From: CAVWCQ01 sp963753545
Lineage (GTDB): Bacteria; Chloroflexota; Anaerolineae; Aggregatilineales; Aggregatilineaceae
Reading direction: 5' to 3'
Assembly (NCBI GenBank): GCA_963753545.1
Contig: CAVWCQ010000008.1
Coordinates: 3,038,001-3,102,000, forward strand
Length of the DNA: 64,000 nucleotides
The translations under genes and the position numbers were made by a program. The notes under the pieces are model-generated. The model ran no database searches. It had not been told where the DNA came from and saw only the letters and a program-made list of their open reading frames with translations. Positions 9,360 to 18,736 of this stretch are shown here, one piece after another. The stretch's first letter is position 1. The number at the start of each line of letters is the position of its first letter.

Positions 9360-9388
9360 TTGACTTTGAGCAAAAACCATGCTTTACT
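9360..9388 (+). promoter_or_regulatory. Promoter of the YtfQRT-YjfF-like operon
   Basis: TTGACT (9360-9365), a 17-nt spacer and TTTACT (9383-9388) lie directly before the lac-type operator at 9391-9406. The start site would fall inside or beside the operator, the classical repressor layout. About 175 nt of leader precede the gene at 9564. Confidence 0.6.
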
Positions 9389-9390
9389 GT

Positions 9391-9418
9391 ATGTGAGCGC
9401 TCACATGAACGCTCACAT
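9391..9418. promoter_or_regulatory. lac-type operator: perfect palindrome plus adjoining second half-site
   Basis: ATGTGAGCGCTCACAT (9391-9406) is a perfect 16-bp palindrome matching the core of the symmetric lac operator. A second incomplete copy with ACGCTCACAT follows immediately to 9418. It lies in the 337-bp gap between the divergent paralogous binding-protein genes and could control both directions. The rest of the gap holds no gene; a minus-strand TAGAAT hexamer 50 bp before the start at 9226 could be part of the opposing promoter. Confidence 0.8.
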
Positions 9419-9563
9419 ATCCTCATTACACGAACCCTATCTCCTTAAAATAACAGTTGCTCGTTAGTTTGTGGAAGAAAGGAGCGCTAGCCCCAACCAA
9501 CAATCACATACTTCCCGAGACCTACAATTGTTCGCCTTCTATTAGCCATAACAGGAGAAAAAA

Positions 9564-10514
9564 ATGCGTCACATTAAATGGATTATGCTCGTTTTGATCG
9601 TGTTGTCATTCATTGCTCCCGTTGTAACGGCGCAGGACAACAGCGGTGAAGGCCTCACCATCGGCTTTTCTCAGATCGGTTCAGAGAGCGCCTGGCGTAC
9701 CGCATTCACGGATGCCGTTAAGGCGGAAGCCGAAGCTCGCGGTATCAATTTGCTGTTCTCTGACGCTCAGAATGAGCAGGAAAATCAGATCGCTGCTATC
9801 CGGGCCTGGATTGCTCAGGGCGATGTTGATGCCATTATCCTTGCTCCAGTCGTAACCAGCGGTTGGGACGAAGTTCTGCAGGAAGCCCAGGATGCTGGCA
9901 TCCCCGTGGTGATTGTTGACCGCAACGTTGATGTCGACCCCTCGATGTTTGTTACCCGCGTCTCTTCTGACTTCGTGCACGAAGGCCGTTTGGCCGCTAC
10001 GTGGCTCGTCCAGGCGACCTCTGGCAACTGCAACATCGTGGAACTGTACGGCACCGTTGGTTCTGCGGCAGCCGAAGATCGTCACACCGGCTTCACTGAA
10101 GTGATGGCGCTCTTCCCCAACATGAAGATCATCCGTTCCGAGACCGGCAACTTCGTTCGTACCGAAGGCAAGGCCGTTATGGAAAGCTTCTTGAATGCAG
10201 AAGATCCCGCCAATATCTGCGCCGTGTTTGCTCACAATGATGACATGGCTATTGGCGCGATTGAAGCCATCAAGGAAGCTGGTCTCGCCCCTGGTAAGGA
10301 TATCCTGGTTGTCTCTGTCGACGCAATCCCCGACATTTTCAACTCGCTGGATGCTGGCGAAGCCAATGCGACCGTTGAACTCAGCCCCTTCATGGGTGGC
10401 CCCGCGTTCGACGCTGTGGTTGCGGCTTTGAATGGTGAAGAACTGCCGAAGTGGATCCCCGTAGCCGGCAAACTGTACACCAGCCGCGCTGCCTATGATG
10501 CGGATCATCAGTAA
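9564..10514 (+). CDS. YtfQ-like sugar ABC transporter substrate-binding protein (paralog 2)
   Basis: A 316-residue binding protein with a clear signal peptide (MRHIKW, hydrophobic core, then VVTAQD). It is preceded by AGGAG 7-8 nt before the ATG. Sequence blocks GFSQIGSESAWR, DAIILAPV, PVVIVDRNVD, FAHNDDMAIGAIEA and VSVDAIPD match its paralog at 8261-9226. It is the first gene of the operon with ATPase and two permeases, like E. coli ytfQ in ytfQRT-yjfF (galactofuranose uptake). Two strong hairpins after the stop may keep its message more abundant than that of the membrane components. The substrate is inferred only; the neighbourhood favours arabinose/galactose-type sugars. Confidence 0.94.
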   Translation: MRHIKWIMLVLIVLSFIAPVVTAQDNSGEGLTIGFSQIGSESAWRTAFTDAVKAEAEARGINLLFSDAQNEQENQIAAIRAWIAQGDVDAIILAPVVTSGWDEVLQEAQDAGIPVVIVDRNVDVDPSMFVTRVSSDFVHEGRLAATWLVQATSGNCNIVELYGTVGSAAAEDRHTGFTEVMALFPNMKIIRSETGNFVRTEGKAVMESFLNAEDPANICAVFAHNDDMAIGAIEAIKEAGLAPGKDILVVSVDAIPDIFNSLDAGEANATVELSPFMGGPAFDAVVAALNGEELPKWIPVAGKLYTSRAAYDADHQ

Positions 10515-10547
10515 AAAGCAGTGATTTAGGGGTTATTTGAAGCTCGC

Positions 10548-10591
10548 GGGGGAAACCAACTAAGCAGTGCCAACTGAACGTTGGTTCCCCC
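10548..10591 (+). terminator. Intercistronic hairpin 1 after the binding-protein gene
   Basis: GGGGGAAACCAAC (10548-10560) pairs with GTTGGTTCCCCC (10580-10591), leaving one bulged A. No T-run follows, so it is more likely an mRNA-stabilising or attenuating structure than a full terminator. Confidence 0.6.
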
Positions 10592-10597
10592 TCTGCC

Positions 10598-10641
10598 GGA
10601 GCGTGTTATGAAAGGTACGATGCAAGAGCATAACACGCTCC
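10598..10641 (+). terminator. Intercistronic hairpin 2 after the binding-protein gene
   Basis: GGAGCGTGTTATG (10598-10610) and CATAACACGCTCC (10629-10641) form a perfect 13-bp stem with an 18-nt loop. It lies in the 184-bp gap before the ATPase gene, next to the previous hairpin. The likely role is differential expression of the abundant binding protein over the membrane parts. Confidence 0.6.
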
Positions 10642-10698
10642 ATAGCAATGATAGCATAATCAATCACCTGATTCCACGATGCTTTCTCAAGAGTTAAA

Positions 10699-12237
10699 GT
10701 GTTAGGAAGGCCACTTATGAGCGCGATTGGGCAAATACAGTCTCCATTGCTGGAAACACGGGGTCTAACGAAAACCTTTACTGCTACGCCGGCCTTAGTT
10801 GATGTTGATTTTACACTCAATCGCGGCGAGGTTCACGCCCTATTAGGGGAAAATGGTGCAGGTAAATCAACCCTGATTAAGTTAATCACAGGGGTTTATA
10901 AAAAAGATGCTGGAACTATCCTTTTAGATGGCAAAGCAATTGATCCACGAAGTCCACGCCATGCGCAAGAACTAGGCATCAGTGCTGTTTATCAAGAAAT
11001 CAATCTTATCCCGACGCTTTCAGTAGCAGAAAATATATACCTCGGTCGCCAGCCTATGCGCTTCGGTCTCATCAATATGCGGGCTGCCAATCGCAAAGCC
11101 CGGGAACTACTAAAGACTTTTAACATCGATATTGATGTGACGCGCGATTTGTCTTCCTATTCCATTGCGATCCAGCAGATTATTGCCATTGTGCGCGGAG
11201 TTGACCTTTCGGCAAAGGTTCTCATTCTGGACGAGCCGACTTCAAGCCTTGACAGGCACGAAGTTGAAACTCTTTTCTCCGTAATTCGATCCCTCAAAGT
11301 ACGCGGGATCGGAATTCTGCTGATCACGCATTTCCTGGATCAGGTCTATGAAATATCGGATCGCATAACGGTGCTTCGCAACGGTCGGAAAGTTGGCGAG
11401 CACGTGACCAGCGAATTGTCCAAAATGAAACTGATCTCCGAGATGCTGGGTCGAGAACTTACAGAAGCACTCGGAGCTGATAATAAGCAAAAAACAGGCG
11501 TTCAGAAGGACCTTGAGCCGTTTTTACAGGTTCACGGTTTTGCGCGACGCGGGAAGATTCAGAATTTTGACCTGGAAGTCAATAAGGGTGAAATCGTTGG
11601 TTTAGCGGGTTTATTGGGTTCTGGGCGAACAGAAGTAGCTCATCTCATATTTGGCATCGATAAAAGCGAAAAAGGCATAGCACTAGTTAAAGGCCGTAAA
11701 GTTGGCCTGAATTCGCCGCGCAAAGCAATTCGCCAGGGATTTGCACTTTGCCCAGAAGATCGTAAGGTCGAGGGGATTATTGGCGATTTATCTGTGCGAG
11801 AAAATATCATCCTTGCACTTCAAGCCAAACAGGGTGTGCTCAATTTCCTGTCCCGTAAAAAACAGGAACAGCTTGCCCAGGAAATGATCCAAGCACTGCG
11901 AATCATGACTCCTGACTCCTCGAAGCCCGTTAAAGAGCTTTCGGGCGGAAACCAGCAAAAAGTTATTCTGGCCCGTTGGTTAGTTGCAAATCCTGAATTC
12001 CTGATCTTGGATGAGCCTACGCGAGGAATTGACGTCGGGGCGCATGCAGAAATTATCAGCATCATCAAGTATCTCGCCAGGAGTGGAAAGGCGATGTTGG
12101 TTATCTCCTCGGAACTAGCAGAAATTGTGGATTGCAGCGATCGTGTAATGGTTCTGCGTGACCGCAAGATGCTAGCCGAATTGGAAGGGGATCAAGTTTC
12201 CGAAAATATGATTATGCAAGCAATTGCGGAGAGCTAA
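10699..12237 (+). CDS. Sugar ABC transporter ATPase, YtfR/RbsA-like, duplicated nucleotide-binding domains
   Basis: Energises import of the sugar delivered by the YtfQ-like proteins. The 512 residues hold two ATPase domains: the first with an intact Walker A (GENGAGKST) and Walker B (LILDEPTSSLD), the second with the degenerate GLLGSGRTE loop, LSGGNQQK signature and FLILDEPTRGID. This asymmetry is normal for the family. The first start codon predicted at 10699 lies 18 nt before an in-frame ATG at 10717 (MSAIGQIQ), which has an AGGAAGG-like sequence about 10 nt upstream and may be the true start. The permease gene begins 3 nt after the stop. Confidence 0.95.
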   Translation: MLGRPLMSAIGQIQSPLLETRGLTKTFTATPALVDVDFTLNRGEVHALLGENGAGKSTLIKLITGVYKKDAGTILLDGKAIDPRSPRHAQELGISAVYQEINLIPTLSVAENIYLGRQPMRFGLINMRAANRKARELLKTFNIDIDVTRDLSSYSIAIQQIIAIVRGVDLSAKVLILDEPTSSLDRHEVETLFSVIRSLKVRGIGILLITHFLDQVYEISDRITVLRNGRKVGEHVTSELSKMKLISEMLGRELTEALGADNKQKTGVQKDLEPFLQVHGFARRGKIQNFDLEVNKGEIVGLAGLLGSGRTEVAHLIFGIDKSEKGIALVKGRKVGLNSPRKAIRQGFALCPEDRKVEGIIGDLSVRENIILALQAKQGVLNFLSRKKQEQLAQEMIQALRIMTPDSSKPVKELSGGNQQKVILARWLVANPEFLILDEPTRGIDVGAHAEIISIIKYLARSGKAMLVISSELAEIVDCSDRVMVLRDRKMLAELEGDQVSENMIMQAIAES

Positions 12238-12240
12238 CTG

Positions 12241-13311
12241 ATGAGTGAAAAAACAATCACCACTCTCCTGAATGGTAGAAAAGGCGATTCACAGATTGGC
12301 ATTTTGCTGAAGCAGCATAGCCGTACGATATGGACCGTTGTCGCCCTGATCTTGATCATAATCGGTGACAGAATCATTTCGCCCAATTTCTTTAATATAC
12401 GCATGGTCAATGGCCGCTTAATTGGCAGCCCGATCAGTATCCTTGACGGTGCAGCTCCTATTATCCTACTGGGTGTAGGCATGACCTTAGTCATTGCGAC
12501 CAAGGGCGTGGATTTGTCTGTTGGCGCAGTAATGGCGATTTGTTCGGCAGTTGCTGTTGTGCTCATTAACCGCTACGAAAACGGCTCCGATAACATACTC
12601 TATCGTCCAGGGTTTGTCATTCTCATTGCCGTTGGAGTGGGAGCGCTGTGCGGTCTGTGGAATGGCATTCTGGTAGCTTTCTTCGACATACAGCCGATTA
12701 TCGCCACGCTCATTCTCATGATTTCTGGACGTGGTATCGCCCAAATGATCACTGATGGGCAGTCACCCACATTTCAGAATGAAACACTGGCGTTCGTGGG
12801 ACGGGGAACCATTTTTGGCGTACCCTTCCCCATATATCTGGCTGTAGCCGTATTGCTGTTTGTATATGTCGTAGTGCGCCGGACAGCAATTGGAATGATG
12901 ATTGAATCGGTCGGAATCAATTCACGTGCCAGTTATTATGCTGGCATCAATGCCGCCCTGATCAAGTTGTTCGCTTATGTCATTACAGGGATGTGCGCTG
13001 CTCTCGCCGGGCTGAAGGTCGCCGGGGAAGTTAAGTCAGCAGACCCCCACACATCGGGTGAGTGGGCGGAACTTGATGCTATTTTAGCAGTTGTCATTGG
13101 TGGAACGTTGCTAACAGGTGGCCGTTTCAACCTGGTAACCACCGCTTTAGGTGCGTTGATTATCCAGAGCCTGATTACTGGCCTTTATGTCAGCAAGTTA
13201 CATCCCACGGCGAACCTTGTTGTCAAAGCGATTGTGGTTTTGGCGGTCTTGCTTCTTCAGTCGGCAGAGTTCAGAGGAACTATTATGCGGCCCTTCAGGA
13301 GAAAAGCATGA
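12241..13311 (+). CDS. Sugar ABC transporter permease, YtfT-like
   Basis: Inner-membrane permease of 356 residues with about eight hydrophobic segments. The family motif GVGMTLVIATKGVDLSVGAVMA is present, along with the conserved loop AVVIGGTLLTGGRFNLVTT. It belongs to the BPD_transp_2/ribose-type permease family. The gene starts 3 nt after the ATPase stop, and its end overlaps the next permease start by 4 nt (ATGA), so the products are translationally coupled and likely form a heterodimeric channel. Confidence 0.94.
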   Translation: MSEKTITTLLNGRKGDSQIGILLKQHSRTIWTVVALILIIIGDRIISPNFFNIRMVNGRLIGSPISILDGAAPIILLGVGMTLVIATKGVDLSVGAVMAICSAVAVVLINRYENGSDNILYRPGFVILIAVGVGALCGLWNGILVAFFDIQPIIATLILMISGRGIAQMITDGQSPTFQNETLAFVGRGTIFGVPFPIYLAVAVLLFVYVVVRRTAIGMMIESVGINSRASYYAGINAALIKLFAYVITGMCAALAGLKVAGEVKSADPHTSGEWAELDAILAVVIGGTLLTGGRFNLVTTALGALIIQSLITGLYVSKLHPTANLVVKAIVVLAVLLLQSAEFRGTIMRPFRRKA

Positions 13312-14294
13312 AATTACGATTTTTCCCTCTCTTAATGACTTTTGTCGTATTCATTCTGCTCTATGCCTACTGCTACTCGCGTTTTTCGAGCTTTGGCTCC
13401 ATGCGCGTTGTCTGTAACCTGCTTAGAGACTATGCCTATTTAGGTATTCCCGCAATCGGTATGACTTTTGTGATCATTTCTGGTGGGATTGATCTATCGG
13501 TTGGTTCGGTGATCGGTTTCACAGGTGTGTTCTGCGCCCTGATGATCCAGCGCGAGGGAATGGATCCTCGTACTGTCTTTGCGCTCATGCTCTGCATCGG
13601 CACCGTTTTTGGAATGGCTATGGGGGCAATCATCTACTACTTCAAGATTCCGCCCTTCATAGCCACCCTATCGGGTATGTTTCTTGCACGCGGCGGAGCC
13701 TATGTCCTGAGTACCGATTCGATCCGGATCAAGCATCCGTTCTATACCGAAGTCTCAAAACTCGTGTATATTTTTCCAGATAAAGGCCGGTTTACCTTTG
13801 CAGCAGGTGCTTTTTTGGTAGTGGTTGTACTTGGCTTCTTCCTGGCACATTTCACGCGCTTTGGGCGTAATGTTTATGCCATGGGTGGAAATGACACAGG
13901 CGCACTGCTGCTGGGGGTACCCGTTGCGCGTACGACAATCAGTGTCTACGCGCTGAGCAGCTTTCTGGCAACCTTTGCAGGCATTGTCCTATCCCTATCC
14001 AAACGTTCAGGTGATTCGACGATTGCGGTCGGGGCCGAAATGGATGTTATTGCAGCCGTTGTTATTGGTGGTACGCTCCTGACAGGCGGAGTCGGCTATG
14101 TCATCGGTACCTTTATTGGCGCATTGCTACCAGGAGTTATTCGGACTTATCTAACTCTTGATGGATCATTAACTCCCTGGTGGACTAAGATCATTATTGG
14201 TATTCTGTTGTTCGCGTTCATTGCCCTGCAAAAGCTTCTAAGCAACCGTCCCAGTTTTCTGAAATCAATCCGTCTTCCGCTTAGATCAGGGTAA
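13308..14294 (+). CDS. Sugar ABC transporter permease, YjfF-like
   Basis: Second permease of the transporter, 328 residues, with multiple membrane helices. Visible motifs are GMTFVIISGGIDLSVGSVIG and AAVVIGGTLLTGGVGYVIGT, matching YjfF-type partners of YtfT. It overlaps the preceding permease gene by 4 nt and is the last gene of the operon, ending before a bidirectional hairpin terminator. Confidence 0.94.
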   Translation: MKLRFFPLLMTFVVFILLYAYCYSRFSSFGSMRVVCNLLRDYAYLGIPAIGMTFVIISGGIDLSVGSVIGFTGVFCALMIQREGMDPRTVFALMLCIGTVFGMAMGAIIYYFKIPPFIATLSGMFLARGGAYVLSTDSIRIKHPFYTEVSKLVYIFPDKGRFTFAAGAFLVVVVLGFFLAHFTRFGRNVYAMGGNDTGALLLGVPVARTTISVYALSSFLATFAGIVLSLSKRSGDSTIAVGAEMDVIAAVVIGGTLLTGGVGYVIGTFIGALLPGVIRTYLTLDGSLTPWWTKIIIGILLFAFIALQKLLSNRPSFLKSIRLPLRSG

Positions 14295-14344
14295 GCGGGT
14301 GTCCCATAGGGCATTCCGAATTTAGGGAATAACTCATGAATCGA

Positions 14345-14394
14345 AAAAAGACCTCTGAGTAGACTTACCAAAACAGTCGACAAGAGGTCTTTTT
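14345..14394. terminator. Bidirectional rho-independent terminator
   Basis: AAAAAGACCTCT (14345-14356) pairs with AGAGGTCTTTTT (14383-14394), with a T-run on both strands. It lies between the convergent permease gene and galactanase gene, so it can end transcripts from either side. Confidence 0.8.
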
Positions 14395-14452
14395 CATAGG
14401 TAGATGCCGCGATTCTGGACGTCCTTGTTTACCCGCCACACGGGTATCTGGT

Positions 14453-16149
14453 CTATTCGGTAAGTGGAACCTCGATAAACTGATCAAGGATCAGTTCTGT
14501 CGACCAATCAGAAGGTACGAACGCTGTACCCAGAATATCGCCTGCTGTATGGGCGCGGCTGCGATCTGTACTGAGCACGGCAAGATATAAACGATCTGGA
14601 TGGCCAAGCAATGCGAGCGGGATTTGGATTTCAAGAACAGAAGGTTCGCCAGCAAGGATCGTGCTGTTGCCAGTAAACGCGAGTTGTTCCCATTCACTTC
14701 CATTCCAGGCATTAAACAATATGCTGCCGCTGGAATTGATATCAAGACGAAACTCGGGCTTGAAGGGATCGCTGGCGGTGATCGGACGCTTGCCAGGATC
14801 AACGTCTGCCCCTTGAGCATCATGAGTGGTGTCAAAGTAGATCAGGGTATTTCCCTGCCCTACACTCACATCCCCCACGGTCGTAAGCGCCAAAGAGATT
14901 GAATTCTCGCTTTTAGAGACATAGAGCTGCATCAGATCCAACGCTGTGATGTTATCAAGCACATCGGAGGTTTCATCCGTAACCAGAGGAGCACCGTAAT
15001 TCTCTTCTATGATTCCGTCCGCCGGACGCTCCGGATACCAGTAATCCTGGCTTGGAAAGTTGATGGCCTCTAATGCCTCATTATTGTTGTGAAAATCGAA
15101 AAAGGTTGCATTTTCCCAGTGAGACCCCTGCCCCCAGCGAGTAAAACATTCCGTTGATACCCAGGCGGGTTCCCAATAGACGACGCCCAGCGCCCCGTTG
15201 CTGATCAAACTTTGTGTGACGTCGGTCATAAAACGGCGCTGGCCTTCTGGGGTAAAGGGATAGCCGCGAATACCCTGCGTGAGAATATTATCGGCTGTTT
15301 CGTCCACCGCGTCACGGGTCCAGGCATACCCTATTTCGACAACCATCACTGCTTTGCCAAAACGCTGGCGAAGGTACTTGACTTGCGCGCCCAAATCCGC
15401 AATCGAGAAGGTGCTCCACTGGGGATAATAGGAGATACCGATCACATCAAAATCCGTAACGCCAGCTTCTTCAGCCCCGGTAAACCACCAATCCGTATTT
15501 TCGGGCTGTGCGACATGAAGGATAATCTGCGGGTCAGTCCCCGTCTCGGCGGCAAAATCGCGGATCGCTTGAATACCAGCATTGAACAGCGGCGCGTCGC
15601 GCGGCCAGTCCAGTTCTACTGCGTCGCGTTTGAGCAGGCCGGAATTTGTTTCGTTGCCTACCTGGACAAAGGCCGGAGTCAGGTTTTCGGCGTGAAGTTC
15701 CGTGCAGAACGTCGTAGGTATACTGGTAGACGGCAGCAGCGAGTTCCACATCGTCTTATATCGAGCCATGCCGCCGGAATTTCCTGGCGACTGGGATCGG
15801 CCCAGTTATCGGAATAATGAATATCCAGCAGCGTAGACATCCCGGCATCGCGGGCGCGAGTGAAGGTTCGTTTGACATCGCTTAGGGTGCTGTAGGTTGT
15901 CCAATCCGGATTATCCCAGAGGCGCGCCCGAACGAGATTTGCGCCATGATCGTGGAACAGCACAAACGGGTCACGCGGTTCGCCATTTTCCCGGTAAACA
16001 GCCCCGCAGTCGTCCATTTCATTCACATATGACAGGTCAACCCCAAAGTAAAAATGAGTGTTTTCCTGGCCTTGTGCTACTGGCAGCGCTGATAGTAGCA
16101 GCACGAGAACAAACGCGCTGGCGGTGATCCTCAAAGTGCGCATGTTCAT
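14453..16149 (-). CDS. GH53 endo-beta-1,4-galactanase with C-terminal beta-sandwich domain (frameshifted)
   Basis: Secreted enzyme cutting beta-1,4-galactan of type I arabinogalactan. A signal peptide (MNMRTLRITASAFVLVLLLS, then VAQGQ) starts the protein. Catalytic-barrel segments are spread over three frames: FYFGVDLSYVNEMDDCGA through DNWADPSRQEIPAAW, then ELAAAVYQYTYDVLHG, then TPAFVQVGNETNSG with the acid/base Glu, and VVEIGYAWT with the nucleophile Glu. Breaks therefore lie near 15760 and 15700. After the barrel, about 200 residues (GAPLVTDETSD to the end) form a separate beta-rich domain of unclear function. Its ATG overlaps the upstream permease stop by one base (TAATG), so it is translated with the transporter. 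Two indels in a well-preserved gene look like sequence errors, not decay. Confidence 0.88.
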
Positions 16150-17058
16150 TACCCTTTTACCGAGCCAGCGGTCAGCCCATCGATGACGTATTTCTGGAGT
16201 GGTATGTAGATCAGAATGATAGGAATGGCCGCAATAACTGCGCCAGCCGTTATCATGCCAAAATCCCGATCAAAACGGTCTGTCTGGAACAACATTAACC
16301 CAACCATCACCGTTAATTTGTCTGAGCTTTTGAGCAGGACTTTGGCAATCACAAAATCACCGTAGGATGAGATAAACGTCAGCACACCGATGGTAATGAC
16401 AATGGGAGTCATAATTGGCAAAATGATATGCCGGAAGGTTTGCCAATGGCTTGCACCGTCCACCAAGGCGGACTCGTCCAATTCCATCGGGATGGTGTCA
16501 ATATAGGCTTTAACCATGAGCACATTAATGCCCATCGAGCCTGCAACATAGATCAGAATCAGGCTGCCATGAGTATCTAACCCTAACCCCGGTATATGCA
16601 GTCCAAGCTGCTGAATGGTGGAGAAAATGGCGACCATCGCCAGAATGGCAGGAAATACATTCAGGATCAGGATCGCGATCATAAGCTTCCGCCGACCTCT
16701 AAAACGGAAACGGGAGAGAGTGTATCCAGCCAGACAAGTGATAGTTACTGTCACACATGGTCGTGATAGAGGCGATCTTCAGAGAGTTCAGCAGCCACGT
16801 CGGATAGGGGAAAAAATCATTAGTCAGCAGTTCGCCGGTAATTGGTAAAGCCGGGATTATCGGGGCCAGAGCGTTCCGCCTACCAGCGATTTTGCCGGAT
16901 TAAGCGACGCCGAGAGAACCCACAGGGCGGGGGCAACCGCAAACGCAATGAGGATCACAGCGACAGCATATCGTAGCTCCCAAACTAAACAATCGCTCTG
17001 CTCGGATTTGGCTGAAACTGCTCCTGCGAGACAGAGGAGATATTTGCGTTTTGTCCAT
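16149..17058 (-). CDS. MalG-like carbohydrate ABC permease (frameshifted)
   Basis: Inner-membrane permease of the maltooligosaccharide/galactooligosaccharide type. The C-terminal 200 residues are intact and contain the EAA loop (MELDESALVDGASHWQTF) that contacts the ATPase, and the ending DGLTAGSVKG typical of MalG. Upstream, translation in shifting frames gives MDKTQISPLSRRSS, then ELRYAVAVILIAFAVAPALW (first membrane helix) with ASLNPAKSL, then GFTNYRELLTN and WLLNSLKIASITT, so three breaks lie near 16980, 16855 and 16755. Full length would be about 303 residues, normal for MalG. The start lies 5 nt after the malF-like stop. Confidence 0.85.
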
Positions 17059-17063
17059 TATGA

Positions 17064-18633
17064 TTACTCCGCCTCTCGGAAGAGATTAGTAAAGCGTACC
17101 TGAAAGATAACCATGACACTGATCAGAATGAACAGCATCACGGTGATCGCTGCCGCCAAACCATAGTTTGTGACGTGGGATGGAATAAAGGCAAGCCGGT
17201 AGATGAACGAGATCAGGATATCGGTGTGGCCCATCGGCACAATCGTATTGGGCATGGGCGGGTTGCCGAAGTTGAAGATATAGATCACATTAAAGTTGTT
17301 GAAATTGAATGTGAAGGAGGCGATCAACAACGGCATCAGTATCCGCAGCAGGAGAGGAAGGGTGATGTGATGGAATTTTCCCCAGTAGCTTGCGCCATCA
17401 ACCACCGCCGCATCGTAGATTTCGCTGGGAATTGAACGAATGGCTCCCGCTGAGATGACGTAAAAGTAAGGATAGGAGAGCCACACATTGACCATGATCA
17501 CCGCGAACCGGGTCCAGGCAGCGTTTTGGAACCAGGACGGTGAACTGCCAAAAATTGACTCCAACATCGGCGCGACAAAGCCAAGATCGGGATTAAGCAT
17601 ACTGCGCCAGATCAGGATCGAAATCAGCACCGGGATAGGCCAGGGAATGATCAGCAGCGCGCGGATCAGGCGATTGCCCGGCAGGTCTTCAAAAAAGAGG
17701 GTGACAATCAAGCCGACAGCAAAACTGATAAAAACTGACATGGAGGCAAAAACAATGTTCCAGATCAGTATCTTTATAAGCGGTTCTCTGAAACGGGAAT
17801 TTCCTAAAAAGTCTTGAAAGTGCTGTATGCCAATATAGACGATATAGCCCGGAGATAATTCTTCGCCATCTTCGGAAGTGAACGTCCCTTTTACTGGGCC
17901 GGTAAACAACACCCGTCTCCTGATCAATCACCACATCGTGCGCTTTATCGTAATGGTATTTCAGCTTTAGCTCCGCGGCTTCCTGCATTGAACGGATGCG
18001 CACGGCGTCGGGGCGATTTGCCAAAATCTATCTCGCCTAGCTTGGAGATGATTGCAACCGTTTTATTTTTGGGCAGCCGTTCATAGCCGTCGATAGCCAC
18101 GGGAATACCGTTTTCGTCCAGATTCCCGACGCCATCTTCGCCAGGAGTGGCAGTTTCAAGTGACTTTCCAGGGACAGCCAACAGTCCTGGCCCTTCTTCT
18201 GGCATCAGCCACAGGGCATAATCGCCGTCTTTGGACTGAAATGCTGTCCAGCTATAGATCTCGCCGCCTTCAGGCAGATATAACTGCTTCTCCAGCCGGG
18301 TGATCGCCTGCTGTTTAGACATCAGATGTCCGCTGCCCATATTCGTTACGCTAATATAGAAGGTGTAAAGAATAGGGTACAGGGTGAACAGCATTGCCAG
18401 CGCCATGCCAATCCCGATCCAGCGTAAGGGGGAAAAGCGCCGCCGTAGGTAGATCATTGCCAGGAAAACGGTGATGGCGCTCAGAGCAGATGCCAGCGGG
18501 AAAAGCCCATCCGACAGCAGTTTCAGAATAAGCTGGAGGATGAGGAAGAACCCGATAGATAGCAGTGCAAGGTTAACAATATAGCCAAATCTGGATAAGG
18601 TGGTGTTGGTGTGATTTATGTGTTTTTACTCAT
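17064..18633 (-). CDS. MalF-like carbohydrate ABC permease with large extracytoplasmic insert (frameshifted)
   Basis: Partner permease of the MalG-like protein. The C-terminal block (17064-17890) is clean and holds several membrane helices and the EAA loop (PSEIYDAAVVDGASYWGKF). The N-terminal block (from 18620 inward) has membrane segments YIVNLALLSIGFFLILQL and GIGMALAMLFTLYPILYTF followed by about 150 hydrophilic residues, a periplasmic domain as in E. coli MalF. Frames change near 18026 and 17930. At the start, one extra A in the run at 18623-18627 would join ATG 18633 to the frame (MSKKHINHTNTTLS), a typical homopolymer error. About 520 residues in total. Confidence 0.83.
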
Positions 18634-18684
18634 TGGCTGTCCAGGCAGATATCCTGTGTCACAAACGTTTCGCACCCTGAAGCT

Positions 18685-18714
18685 AAGAGTGGCAATCTTC
18701 AGACTGCCACTCTT
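18685..18714 (-). terminator. Hairpin between the MalE-like and MalF-like genes
   Basis: AAGAGTGGCA (18685-18694) and TGCCACTCTT (18705-18714) form a perfect 10-bp stem with a 10-nt loop in the roughly 100-bp gap. As in other mal-type operons, such a structure probably lets the binding protein be made in excess over the permeases. Confidence 0.6.
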
Positions 18715-18736
18715 CACTCCCCCATCTATTGAGGAT

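Noticed and set aside
9681..10508. Minus-strand open frame (275 codons) opposite the YtfQ-like gene
   Set aside because: It lies antisense to a well-defined binding protein and has no recognisable domain or start signal.
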